From Akkermansiaceae bacterium (GTDB taxonomy: Bacteria > Verrucomicrobiota > Verrucomicrobiia > Verrucomicrobiales > Akkermansiaceae), in NCBI GenBank assembly GCA_903888515.1, contig CAISTY010000148.1, positions 1 through 55,690 on the forward strand: a stretch of 55,690 nt of DNA, written 5' to 3'. The notes under the pieces were generated by a model. The model did no database searches. It saw only the letters and a list, made by a program, of their open reading frames with translations, and was not told where the DNA came from. The position numbers and the translations under genes were made by a program. Position 1 is the first letter of the stretch; every line of letters begins with the position of its first letter. This document shows, piece by piece, positions 44,906 to 52,256 of the stretch.

Positions 44906-46183
44906 ATGTCAGCCAAAGTCATCCTCCAGGTCAGCAGTGCCGATGGCACCACCAAGACCTCCGAACTCACCGAACACGACACATTCCTGCTCGGCCGGAT
45001 GGAGGATTGCCACCTTTGCGTGCCCGGCGATCCCCAGGTCTCCCGCCATCATTTCCTGCTGGAAGCCTGTCCGCCCATGGCTTCTTTGCGCGATCTCGGC
45101 AGTCTCAACGGCACCCATGTGAACGGGAAAAAATGCGGCGGTCGCGAAAAAGGGGAAACCCCAGAGCAAGGCGCACTCCGCCAATACCCGAGCATCGACT
45201 TGAAAAACGGCGACCGCATCACCGTTGGCAAATCCACCATCGAAGTGCGCCTTGAATCCGCACCGGATGCGGCGCTGATCCCCGCGGCTCTCCAGCAAGG
45301 CGATCTGTCCGGGCTCTCACCCGAGGCGATGCGCCAACTCATCTTCGGCAGTCCAGAGAAAGCGATCTTCACTCTCGCCGATTACACGGTGCAACGCGAA
45401 CTCGGGCGTGGCGCTTGCGGGGCCGTCTATCTCGCCACCCCGAAATCCGGTGGCGATCCAGTGGCCGTGAAACTCATGCTTTCCCGCGCTCAGGCGGAAC
45501 CCCGCGCCATCGAGCATTTCAAACGCGAAATGCAAGTCATCGCCGGACTCAAACACCCTAACATTGTCCGCTTCCTCGACAGCGGCTCGGACCAAGGCAC
45601 CTTTTTCTTCGTCATGGAATACTGCGACGGCGGCTCGCTGGCCGATGTTGCCAAGGCTCGTGGCGGCACTATCCCGCCCGACGTGCTCATGCCGTGGGCG
45701 CTCCAGGCGCTCGAAGGCCTTGCCGCCGCCCACAAGGAAGGCTTCGTTCACCGCGACATCAAACCTCACAACATCCTGCTCCACCGCAACCGCGCCAAAA
45801 TCTCCGACTTCGGACTGGCCAAGAATTTCCAGAAAGCCGGCCTCAGCGGCATGAGCATGACCGGCAACTACGCCGGCACGCCCGTCTTCATGCCGCCCGA
45901 ACAAATCACCAACTTCAAATACGTCAAACCCGTCTCCGACGTCTGGAGCTTCGCCGCCTCCCTCTATCAACTCCTCACCGGAAAATTCCCCTACCGCTTC
46001 GACCCCAAACGCGACCCCATCGACATCATCCTCAACGAAAACCCGGTTTCTATCCGCGACCGCATGCCGGGGCTAACAAAAGACATCGCCGCCGTCATCG
46101 ACAAGGCTCTCGTTAGAAATCCAAAAGACCGCTTCCCCGATGCCGGGAAACTGCTAGCTTCACTCCCAAAGCCAAGACCATGA
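44906..46183 (+). CDS. FHA-domain Ser/Thr protein kinase
   Basis: The 425-residue protein has no membrane segment. The N-terminal FHA domain (about 1-115) has Arg31, the S46-R-H-H motif and N68-G-T, which bind phospho-threonine peptides. The kinase domain (about 158-425) has the glycine loop LGRGACGAVY, Lys189 in VAVKLM, HRDIKPHN with Asp284, DFGLAKN at 301, and APE-like MPPEQ. The order FHA then kinase is unusual compared with the kinase-first bacterial proteins. The last 228 bases are duplicated at 43712, and a scrap is found at 47459. The stop overlaps the next start (ATGA). Confidence 0.92.
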   Translation: MSAKVILQVSSADGTTKTSELTEHDTFLLGRMEDCHLCVPGDPQVSRHHFLLEACPPMASLRDLGSLNGTHVNGKKCGGREKGETPEQGALRQYPSIDLKNGDRITVGKSTIEVRLESAPDAALIPAALQQGDLSGLSPEAMRQLIFGSPEKAIFTLADYTVQRELGRGACGAVYLATPKSGGDPVAVKLMLSRAQAEPRAIEHFKREMQVIAGLKHPNIVRFLDSGSDQGTFFFVMEYCDGGSLADVAKARGGTIPPDVLMPWALQALEGLAAAHKEGFVHRDIKPHNILLHRNRAKISDFGLAKNFQKAGLSGMSMTGNYAGTPVFMPPEQITNFKYVKPVSDVWSFAASLYQLLTGKFPYRFDPKRDPIDIILNENPVSIRDRMPGLTKDIAAVIDKALVRNPKDRFPDAGKLLASLPKPRP

Positions 46184-46392
46184 ATCACAATCCGCTCGTC
46201 ACCGAAATCCGCAAAAAACGGGCCGAAATCCTCGATTCCTACCAAGGCAACTATCACACCATGATGAACGCCATGAAACAAAGTCAGTGGGAAAGCGGCC
46301 GCGAGGTCGTGAATTTAGCCGGCAAGAATCGCCACTCCACATCTTCCGAGAAACCCGCCCGCCGAAAAACCGCGAAACTCCCGGGGAAATGA
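46180..46392 (+). CDS. small antitoxin-like protein, 70 aa
   Basis: The protein is MNHNPLVTEIRKKRAEILDS followed by YQGNYHTMMNAMKQSQWESG and a basic tail. The pattern N-P-L-V/I-x-E-(V/I)-R-x-x-R, a helix, then G-R-x-V-V-x-L recalls a widespread family of 50-80-residue proteins often coupled to toxin genes. That link is from memory and unverified. The 4-base overlap with the kinase stop couples its translation to the kinase. Only its first six codons survive in the truncated copy A. Confidence 0.6.
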   Translation: MNHNPLVTEIRKKRAEILDSYQGNYHTMMNAMKQSQWESGREVVNLAGKNRHSTSSEKPARRKTAKLPGK

Positions 46393-46439
46393 CCCCAATT
46401 TGGCTACAACCTGTAGCCAAATTCAACACCTGAAATCCC

Positions 46440-47264
46440 ATGAGCAAAGCCAAACGAAGCCAAATCGAGGTCAGGGGAACGACCATCGGCATCCTTTCAC
46501 AGCCGGACGGTGACTACATCTCGCTCACCGACATGGTGCGGAACTTCGATGGAGCGGGGGCGTTGATCGAGCAGTGGCTCAAGAACAAGGACACCGTCCT
46601 GTTCCTCGGTGTCTGGGAGCAGATCAACAACCCGGATTTTAATTCCCTCGAATTCGAGGGAATTAGAAACGAAGCCGGCCGAAACAGTTTTTTCCTCTCC
46701 GCCAAAAAGTGGATCGACCTCACCGGTGCCAAAGGCCTGATGGCGAGCGCGGGCCGATATGGCGGCACCTACGCCCACAAGGACATCGCCTTCGAGTTCG
46801 GCTCCTGGCTCAGCCCGGAATTCAAGCTCTACCTCATCAAGGAATTCCAACGCCTCAAGGACGAGGAAAACGACCGCCTGAAGCTCGATTGGAACCTCCA
46901 GCGCACCCTCGCCAAAATCAACTACCGCATCCACACCGACGCCATCAAAGACACCCTCATCCCGCCCTCCATCACCAAAGCGCAGGCAACCGCCGTCTAT
47001 GCCAGCGAGGCGGACTTGCTTAACGTCGCCCTCTTCGGCCAGACCGCCAAACAATGGCGCGACGCCAATCCCGGTGCCGAGGGCAACCTCCGCGACCACG
47101 CCCCGCTGGAGCAACTCGTCGTCCTCACCAACCTCGAAAGCCTCAACTCCGTCCTCATCCGCCAAGGCCTGCCACAGCCCGAACGCCTCGCCACTCTTAA
47201 CGACATCGCCATCACCCAAATGCGAACCCTGCTCAACGCCAGCAACGTGAAGCGACTCAAATAA
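46440..47264 (+). CDS. KilA-N domain protein
   Basis: The 274-residue protein carries the DNA-binding KilA-N domain in about residues 15-140: DYISLTDMVRNFDGAGALIE, NNPDFNSLEFEGIRNEAGRN, AKKWIDLTGAKGLMASAGRY, GGTYAHKDIAFEFGSWLSPE, FKLYLIKEFQRLK. A helical C-terminal half follows (LRDHAPLEQLVVLTNLESLN). KilA-N proteins are common in phages and mobile elements and can regulate or block host functions. It lies 47 bases downstream of the small ORF in the same direction. Codons about 68-75 form the perfect palindrome listed separately. Confidence 0.9.
   Translation: MSKAKRSQIEVRGTTIGILSQPDGDYISLTDMVRNFDGAGALIEQWLKNKDTVLFLGVWEQINNPDFNSLEFEGIRNEAGRNSFFLSAKKWIDLTGAKGLMASAGRYGGTYAHKDIAFEFGSWLSPEFKLYLIKEFQRLKDEENDRLKLDWNLQRTLAKINYRIHTDAIKDTLIPPSITKAQATAVYASEADLLNVALFGQTAKQWRDANPGAEGNLRDHAPLEQLVVLTNLESLNSVLIRQGLPQPERLATLNDIAITQMRTLLNASNVKRLK
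46640..46665. repeat. perfect 26-bp palindrome inside the KilA-N gene (copy B)
   Basis: The half-site TAATTCCCTCGAA is followed by TTCGAGGGAATTA, centred on GAATTC. The inner 24 bp correspond to the palindrome at 43972-43995 with C for A in the left half and G for T in the right half, a compensated change. The sequence also encodes the conserved N-S-L-E-F-E-G-I segment. Confidence 0.97.
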
Positions 47265-47426
47265 CCCCCGCCGGATCCTACGCGTCCCGCCCACAATCTT
47301 CCTCTCCAGACCTTCGACATTGAGACCTTCCCACCTTCGACTCTTCAATCTCCATTTGCCTTCGGCCATGCCAGTTTCGACTTCGTCATTATTTTCCTGG
47401 TTCGTTAACACTCACTCCGCGTTCAG

Positions 47427-47458
47427 CGTTTCAGCTTTCAGAATTTCAGCTTTTACCC
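47427..47458. repeat. TTTCAG-type direct repeat, copy 2
   Basis: CGTTTCAGCTTTCAG, AATTTCAGCTTTTACC, near-identical to 44061-44092. It closes the complete sigma-kinase-KilA-N module, and the third kinase scrap begins right after it. The rest of 47265-47426 shows no gene. Confidence 0.85.
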
Positions 47459-47533
47459 CATGTTCCTCCTCAAGGAAAACCCCGTTCCCATCCACGACGC
47501 ATGCCGGGACTGGCGAAAGAGATCGCTGTTGCC
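47459..47533 (+). pseudogene. third scrap of the kinase tail (copy C)
   Basis: About 75 bases resemble kinase codons for I-I-L-N-E-N-P-V-P-I-R-D-R-M-P-G-L. They read LLKENPVPIHDA before a one-base loss shifts the frame. It is much more decayed than copy A. Its presence after the TTTCAG repeat suggests the module was once tandemly repeated at least three times. Confidence 0.7.
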
Positions 47534-47615
47534 TTCTACAAGTGCTGGTCATAGATAAAATCATCGCCTAGCCTGGAAATCTTTCAAAATTGAGCACCAA
47601 TTAACAGAATTCATT

Positions 47616-48362
47616 ATGAGTATGTCACCCTACGATTGGGCACAAGAGTTTGCTATCGAGCAGCTGCGCTACGAGGCCATCATGAAGAACGCCACCCTCC
47701 ACCAGTGCATTTATCTTTTCGTAGAGGGGGAATCAGAGGAACAAGCGATTCCTATCCTACTCGAAAACGCCGGTCTTGATTTACAAAAACTCGGCATTGT
47801 CGTCGCTAACTACAATGGAATCGGAAATCTTAGTCACGTCCTGAGACTCATGAAAAGAACCCTCAGTCATGACCGTCCAATCATTGCGACATACGACAAC
47901 GACATTGAAGGAGCTGCATTTACATCATCGGTTTACAAGCTGGGCCTCGATCTCGATTTAGTGAGCTTCTTTCCAATTCCAAGTGAGCCTATTGTTTGTT
48001 ACGCAGACGGGCATAAAGGGGGTGCGTTCGAAGAAGCTTTTACCTTGTATGACTTCATCAATACTAGCCTTACAGACTTCATATCGGAGGGTGAACTTTC
48101 CTCTGTTCGCTCTAAATTGATTGAAACCTTTGACAGTTCAAAACCTTGGGATGCTCAGATAGCCAGGTTTTTGCATGCGAAAGGTCATGCTGGCTTTTCG
48201 TCTCGAAAGACAAATCGAGCAGTGGCTCTTGCAGATAGCTGTTCAATAATTCCAGAAACATTCACTCAGCTTGCTTCAGCCATACTCAAAATTCGAGATC
48301 GTAATCTAATCACGCATCCTGATGATGTCAGCCTTCCAAAGATTCCAGGCCTGACCATTTGA
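47616..48362 (+). CDS. stand-alone OLD/GajA-type TOPRIM nuclease-like protein
   Basis: The 248-residue protein has a short N-terminal helix, then the TOPRIM core: IYLFVEGESEEQAIPILLEN with Glu37, IVVANYNGIGNLSHVLRLMK, and IIATYDNDIEGAA with Asp94 and Asp96. These are the acidic metal-binding residues of OLD-family nucleases. The C-terminal part (110-248) is helical. OLD and GajA proteins normally carry an ABC-type ATPase before TOPRIM, and here it is wholly absent. The base composition is clearly AT-richer than the flanks. The UvrD-like helicase gene follows 167 bases on, which recalls a pared-down Gabija pair. Function is inferred. Confidence 0.75.
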   Translation: MSMSPYDWAQEFAIEQLRYEAIMKNATLHQCIYLFVEGESEEQAIPILLENAGLDLQKLGIVVANYNGIGNLSHVLRLMKRTLSHDRPIIATYDNDIEGAAFTSSVYKLGLDLDLVSFFPIPSEPIVCYADGHKGGAFEEAFTLYDFINTSLTDFISEGELSSVRSKLIETFDSSKPWDAQIARFLHAKGHAGFSSRKTNRAVALADSCSIIPETFTQLASAILKIRDRNLITHPDDVSLPKIPGLTI

Positions 48363-48529
48363 TTGAATAGCAGGCTTCCCTCTAAAATCAATTTCTTGCT
48401 ATGAACTCCCCAAATAGAATTGATCTTCATGTCGAACAATAATTTCTTCTCAAACCCAAATTGCTCGACTTACGGGAAGCCACCCTGCCCAGAAAAACGA
48501 ACTGCCAACCGAAAATCAAAGATACTTTT

Positions 48530-51373
48530 ATGAAGACTGGCGATGGTATTATACTGGATAACGAAATCCCGCCCCCAATCCTTGTGGTGGCAGGAATTTT
48601 CGAATCCAATATCGAGTTCGATAGATTTGATCGTAATGGAGGACGCAAGCGCTGCATTTTGACAAAATGTATCTTGAGTCGTTTTGTATATCTTGGAATT
48701 CACAATAACCGCAAAATTTATGGTTATCCGGATAACGGAATTGAAGAACAACGTCTCAGGGAACTGTTTGCAATTCTCAACTTGCCATTGATTGAGCAGC
48801 AGGCGATCCGCTGCGAAGTGATTCGCCAAGCCAATGAAAAACATTTACAAGATCTTGCGAAACGCGAGCAAGCACTTGAGGATGCAAGAACGCTTGCCGC
48901 AACGTCTCAACCATCCCCACAGGATATTGCGTCGTTGTCACTCACCGAGCTCGACAATTTTCGTGCGAAATTCCAGGCCAAATATTATTGGGAAGCTTAC
49001 TTGAATCATGAGCCATTCGTGGCTTCGCTTGAGCTGTCAAAGTCAGGAGGAAATAAAGAGCTCTTGCTAATATGTCGCGGTTACACACCACTAAGCCACG
49101 ACCCTCTGACTCCGGGGGCAATGTTCGCTAGCTACTTGTCGCCAAAGGGTGCTTTTGCTGCGCAATATCCAGGAACGGGACCTATTTGGGGATGCTTTTT
49201 GATCTGGAAATCTACGTTTACACCCACGCAAACGGACTTGACTGATGCGTTGATCGCCACACGCAAAAAACTCTATCGTCTCAATTCAATGAGAAAATTT
49301 GATGTGTATCATGAGATTGGCCTACCCTCCACTGAAAATCCTGCAATTGAGTCTGTGAACGTCTCGATTGCTTCGCGCTCCACGCCTAGCAAGCCCGAAT
49401 CATTTGCTCCACGTAACGAGCCCGCTGATTCACTGCCAACTACTAAACCAGTATTCCCTTTCAAACCTACTGAGCAACTACCTAAGCAAACTGTGCCAAT
49501 TTACCCAAATGAACCGACATCCTCGGTCGTGCCTGCGAACAGAACCCCATCATTTATTCCGCCTGCCGCGCCACATCGCCAGTCAATGGAGCGTGGTGTA
49601 GCCCTGCCAATGAAAGCAATTCTCGATCCAGTCCAGGACGCCATATTCCGATCACCTCTGAATTCGAGAATCAGGATTTCGGGTGGTCCAGGAACTGGCA
49701 AGACGACAGTCCTTCTGAAGCGTCTTTCTCAAAAGAACAAATTTGAGTATTTGACGGACGAAGAGAAAGAACTGTTTCGTGGTGATCGAACGTGGAAAGA
49801 GCAGGATTGGTATCTCTTCTCGCCGAGCGATCTGCTAAAGGGCTATTTGGAAAAAGCACTCGCCAAGGAGCAACTTCCAGCGGGCGATGAACATGTGAAA
49901 GTTTACTCCACTTTCCGTAATGAGATTCTCAGAGATTTCGGTGTTCTTCGTGTTGGGAAAATAGGCGCAATGATGTTTATAGCCGGTGACAAGGAGGTAT
50001 CCAGTTACGGGGAAATTATTGATCGCGATTATGTTATCTCATTTGCTCGTCATCTGCAGAGCTATTACACAAAAACAGTTCAGGAGCAGGTTGGGACGGC
50101 AATTTTCGAGTTGCAGCGAATTCGTGAAATGGTTCGAGGGCAGACTGATCATGAACAATACTTAGTTGCCGAACCAATTCTCCGAGAAATTGAAGCGATT
50201 GAACGAAAGATAGGTACCACAGTCTTGTCGGAACCAATCCGCGCAAGAGAGTTCGTTCAACGGATAGCTCAACTTGTGGATCGTGCTGATTCGGCACATC
50301 TTGCCTTAAATCGAACGACTGTTGTGGCGGGCTTAGTTAAGAATCAATGTGGTAAGCTTATCGCGCTTAAAAAAATAAGGCCACTTGAGATGATTTTTGA
50401 AAAAGTTGCCGACTTGTATATTGAATTCAGGACAACGAAAAATCCAACACGTGAGCAGTCTCGAAACGTCTGCGCGGAGGAACTCGATTTGGTTTTTTTT
50501 GCTATTCTTGAAACTGTCCATCAATTGTGGGATGTCATGAAAGCTGGAGATTTACGCATTCCAGGGAAGCTTAAACATCTTATGGATTTGTTACGTGTAA
50601 ATATTTGTATAGACGAGGTCACTGACTTCTCACCCCTTGAAATTGCGTGTATGGAGAAATTTGCATGCCCAAAAATTGGGGGAATCACGGTTTGTGGCGA
50701 TTTAATGCAGAGGATTACCTCAAGAGGGATCTGCAATTGGGAGCAACTCAATATATTTTCAAAGGGACTTGCTGGGCATGAACTTGCAATTGCTTATCGA
50801 CAAACCGGAAAACTGTTTGCTATCGCGAAGAATTTATTTGTCGCGAAGACTGGACTCAGCTCAGTCGAATTCACTTCAGCATACCCAATACAGGAAGTCG
50901 ATCCTCCTGCATTAGCTGTCAGGCTTGAAACAGTCGATCAGATTGCCGTTTGGGTATCTGATCGAATCTTTGAAATCTTCGAACTATGCGGACAGCATCT
51001 TCCAACGATCGCTGTATTGGTGCCCGAAAGCAATTCGATTGACCCTATTGCATCGAGACTCAGAGGCCTGCTTGAACCGACCGGGATTGAGGTTGACGCA
51101 TCTCCCAACGGTGCTTTTTTGGGAAATCCTTCACGTATCCGGGTCTTTCCTGTAACGGCAATAAAAGGCTTGGAGTTTGAAGCTGTTTTCTACGTGGATT
51201 TGGACATCATGGCCAAACTCCAACCGGAACTGATCGATAAATATGTTTATGTGGGACTCAGTCGTGCTCGTAGCTTTCTTGGAGTGACTTATAGAGACGC
51301 TTTTCCAAATGAGATTCGGGAAATTTCCGACAATTTTGTTGAACGTGATCGATTTTCAAGTGAGCACATTTAA
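48530..51373 (+). CDS. UvrD-like SF1 helicase with long novel N-terminus
   Basis: The product is 947 residues from ATG 48530. A TTG at 48461 would add 23. Residues 1-260 are an unrecognised domain with a short coiled coil (RQANEKHLQDLAKREQALED). A Pro/Ser/Thr-rich linker (about 265-360) leads to the helicase: Walker A GGPGTGKT at 385-392 (Lys391), Walker B CIDEVTDFSPLEI (Asp695-Glu696), motif III VCGDLMQRI, motif V VTAIKGLEFEAVFYVDLD and motif VI YVGLSRAR. About 300 residues separate motifs I and II, a large insertion. The DNA is AT-rich (23 G/C in the 60 bases from 50581). Its partner is probably the TOPRIM protein upstream. A role in phage defence is inference. Confidence 0.85.
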   Translation: MKTGDGIILDNEIPPPILVVAGIFESNIEFDRFDRNGGRKRCILTKCILSRFVYLGIHNNRKIYGYPDNGIEEQRLRELFAILNLPLIEQQAIRCEVIRQANEKHLQDLAKREQALEDARTLAATSQPSPQDIASLSLTELDNFRAKFQAKYYWEAYLNHEPFVASLELSKSGGNKELLLICRGYTPLSHDPLTPGAMFASYLSPKGAFAAQYPGTGPIWGCFLIWKSTFTPTQTDLTDALIATRKKLYRLNSMRKFDVYHEIGLPSTENPAIESVNVSIASRSTPSKPESFAPRNEPADSLPTTKPVFPFKPTEQLPKQTVPIYPNEPTSSVVPANRTPSFIPPAAPHRQSMERGVALPMKAILDPVQDAIFRSPLNSRIRISGGPGTGKTTVLLKRLSQKNKFEYLTDEEKELFRGDRTWKEQDWYLFSPSDLLKGYLEKALAKEQLPAGDEHVKVYSTFRNEILRDFGVLRVGKIGAMMFIAGDKEVSSYGEIIDRDYVISFARHLQSYYTKTVQEQVGTAIFELQRIREMVRGQTDHEQYLVAEPILREIEAIERKIGTTVLSEPIRAREFVQRIAQLVDRADSAHLALNRTTVVAGLVKNQCGKLIALKKIRPLEMIFEKVADLYIEFRTTKNPTREQSRNVCAEELDLVFFAILETVHQLWDVMKAGDLRIPGKLKHLMDLLRVNICIDEVTDFSPLEIACMEKFACPKIGGITVCGDLMQRITSRGICNWEQLNIFSKGLAGHELAIAYRQTGKLFAIAKNLFVAKTGLSSVEFTSAYPIQEVDPPALAVRLETVDQIAVWVSDRIFEIFELCGQHLPTIAVLVPESNSIDPIASRLRGLLEPTGIEVDASPNGAFLGNPSRIRVFPVTAIKGLEFEAVFYVDLDIMAKLQPELIDKYVYVGLSRARSFLGVTYRDAFPNEIREISDNFVERDRFSSEHI

Positions 51374-51449
51374 TAGGACTTGCCGTGTTAGTTCGTTTGT
51401 TGAGCATTTTACAGAAAATACTGATTGAAACTGCATAACAGATTTAATT

Positions 51450-52199
51450 ATGAAAGACGAAAATAGTCCGAATTTGCCTTTGGAATTGCTTGAAAGGTTA
51501 TCTGTTGAGGTGGAATCCGCCATCACCGAGTTGGATGGCAATTGCCAAGGAATTCTTGCAGGCTACCAGTATTATTCAGCGAGGCATTATGCAGCGGCGG
51601 CACGCGGTTACATCCGGCTGAAGCGGGGTGGTGAGGATGCCGCAGCGCAACAATTGCTGCGGCCAATGCTGGAGACATGGGTGCGCATTAAAGCGATTAG
51701 GGAGGATTCCGTGATGCTCTACAGAATTGCAATGGGTGAGTTGGTGGAGGAAGAGAGGTGGATGAAGGCGCTCGACCCACCCGGATTTATTTGTGACGGA
51801 GGTGCTCAAAAATGTGCGGAGCGGAAGAACCAGTTCCATGATTCCTATGTGAAGGAATTTTCTCCTAAGGATCTTGTCGGCGTGCCTCGAATGGGTATGA
51901 CTATTGAAGGGCTTGCCAAGGCTGCAAATCTCGGGGCGCTCTATAATAGCTACTACCGTTTACTGTGCCGTTATACCCACGGGAATCTTACGGCTATGAC
52001 AGGATTCTTTTCCGATATCGACATCAAAGAGAGCTTCCTTGTTGGAGGTGGCCTTTCTGAAATAATGCTCGCTCTCAAGGAACTCGGTGCAGCATGTCCT
52101 AATTTCTGTGCACTGAATGCCGAGGTTTCTGCCATATGCGTTTCTGCCTCGGGGGGCTTCGAAAGTCCTGCTGCAAAAACTTTTGACCCCAAGCACTGA
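51450..52199 (+). CDS. DUF5677-like hypothetical protein
   Basis: The 249-residue protein is helical. Its core AAAQQLLRPMLETWVRIKAI and the later YYRLLCRYTHGNLTAM fit the pattern of DUF5677-type proteins (an R-P-x-x-E-x helix followed by an S/C-R-Y-x-H-G helix), a group often seen near defence genes. The R...H arrangement is reminiscent of HEPN-like RNases, but the R-x4-6-H motif is not clearly formed. It lies 76 bases after the helicase gene in the same orientation and is intermediate in G+C, so it may be the third gene of the unit or a separate acquisition. Confidence 0.5.
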   Translation: MKDENSPNLPLELLERLSVEVESAITELDGNCQGILAGYQYYSARHYAAAARGYIRLKRGGEDAAAQQLLRPMLETWVRIKAIREDSVMLYRIAMGELVEEERWMKALDPPGFICDGGAQKCAERKNQFHDSYVKEFSPKDLVGVPRMGMTIEGLAKAANLGALYNSYYRLLCRYTHGNLTAMTGFFSDIDIKESFLVGGGLSEIMLALKELGAACPNFCALNAEVSAICVSASGGFESPAAKTFDPKH

Positions 52200-52256
52200 C
52201 GAGACGAGCGCTGCTCAATTTGAATACCCCATAAAGCATTTTCATCGAAGCCACCC

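Noticed and set aside
47616..51373. Calling the pair Gabija itself
   Set aside because: The first protein has TOPRIM only and no ATPase domain, and the helicase is about twice the usual GajB length with an unrelated N-terminus. It is kept as Gabija-like only.
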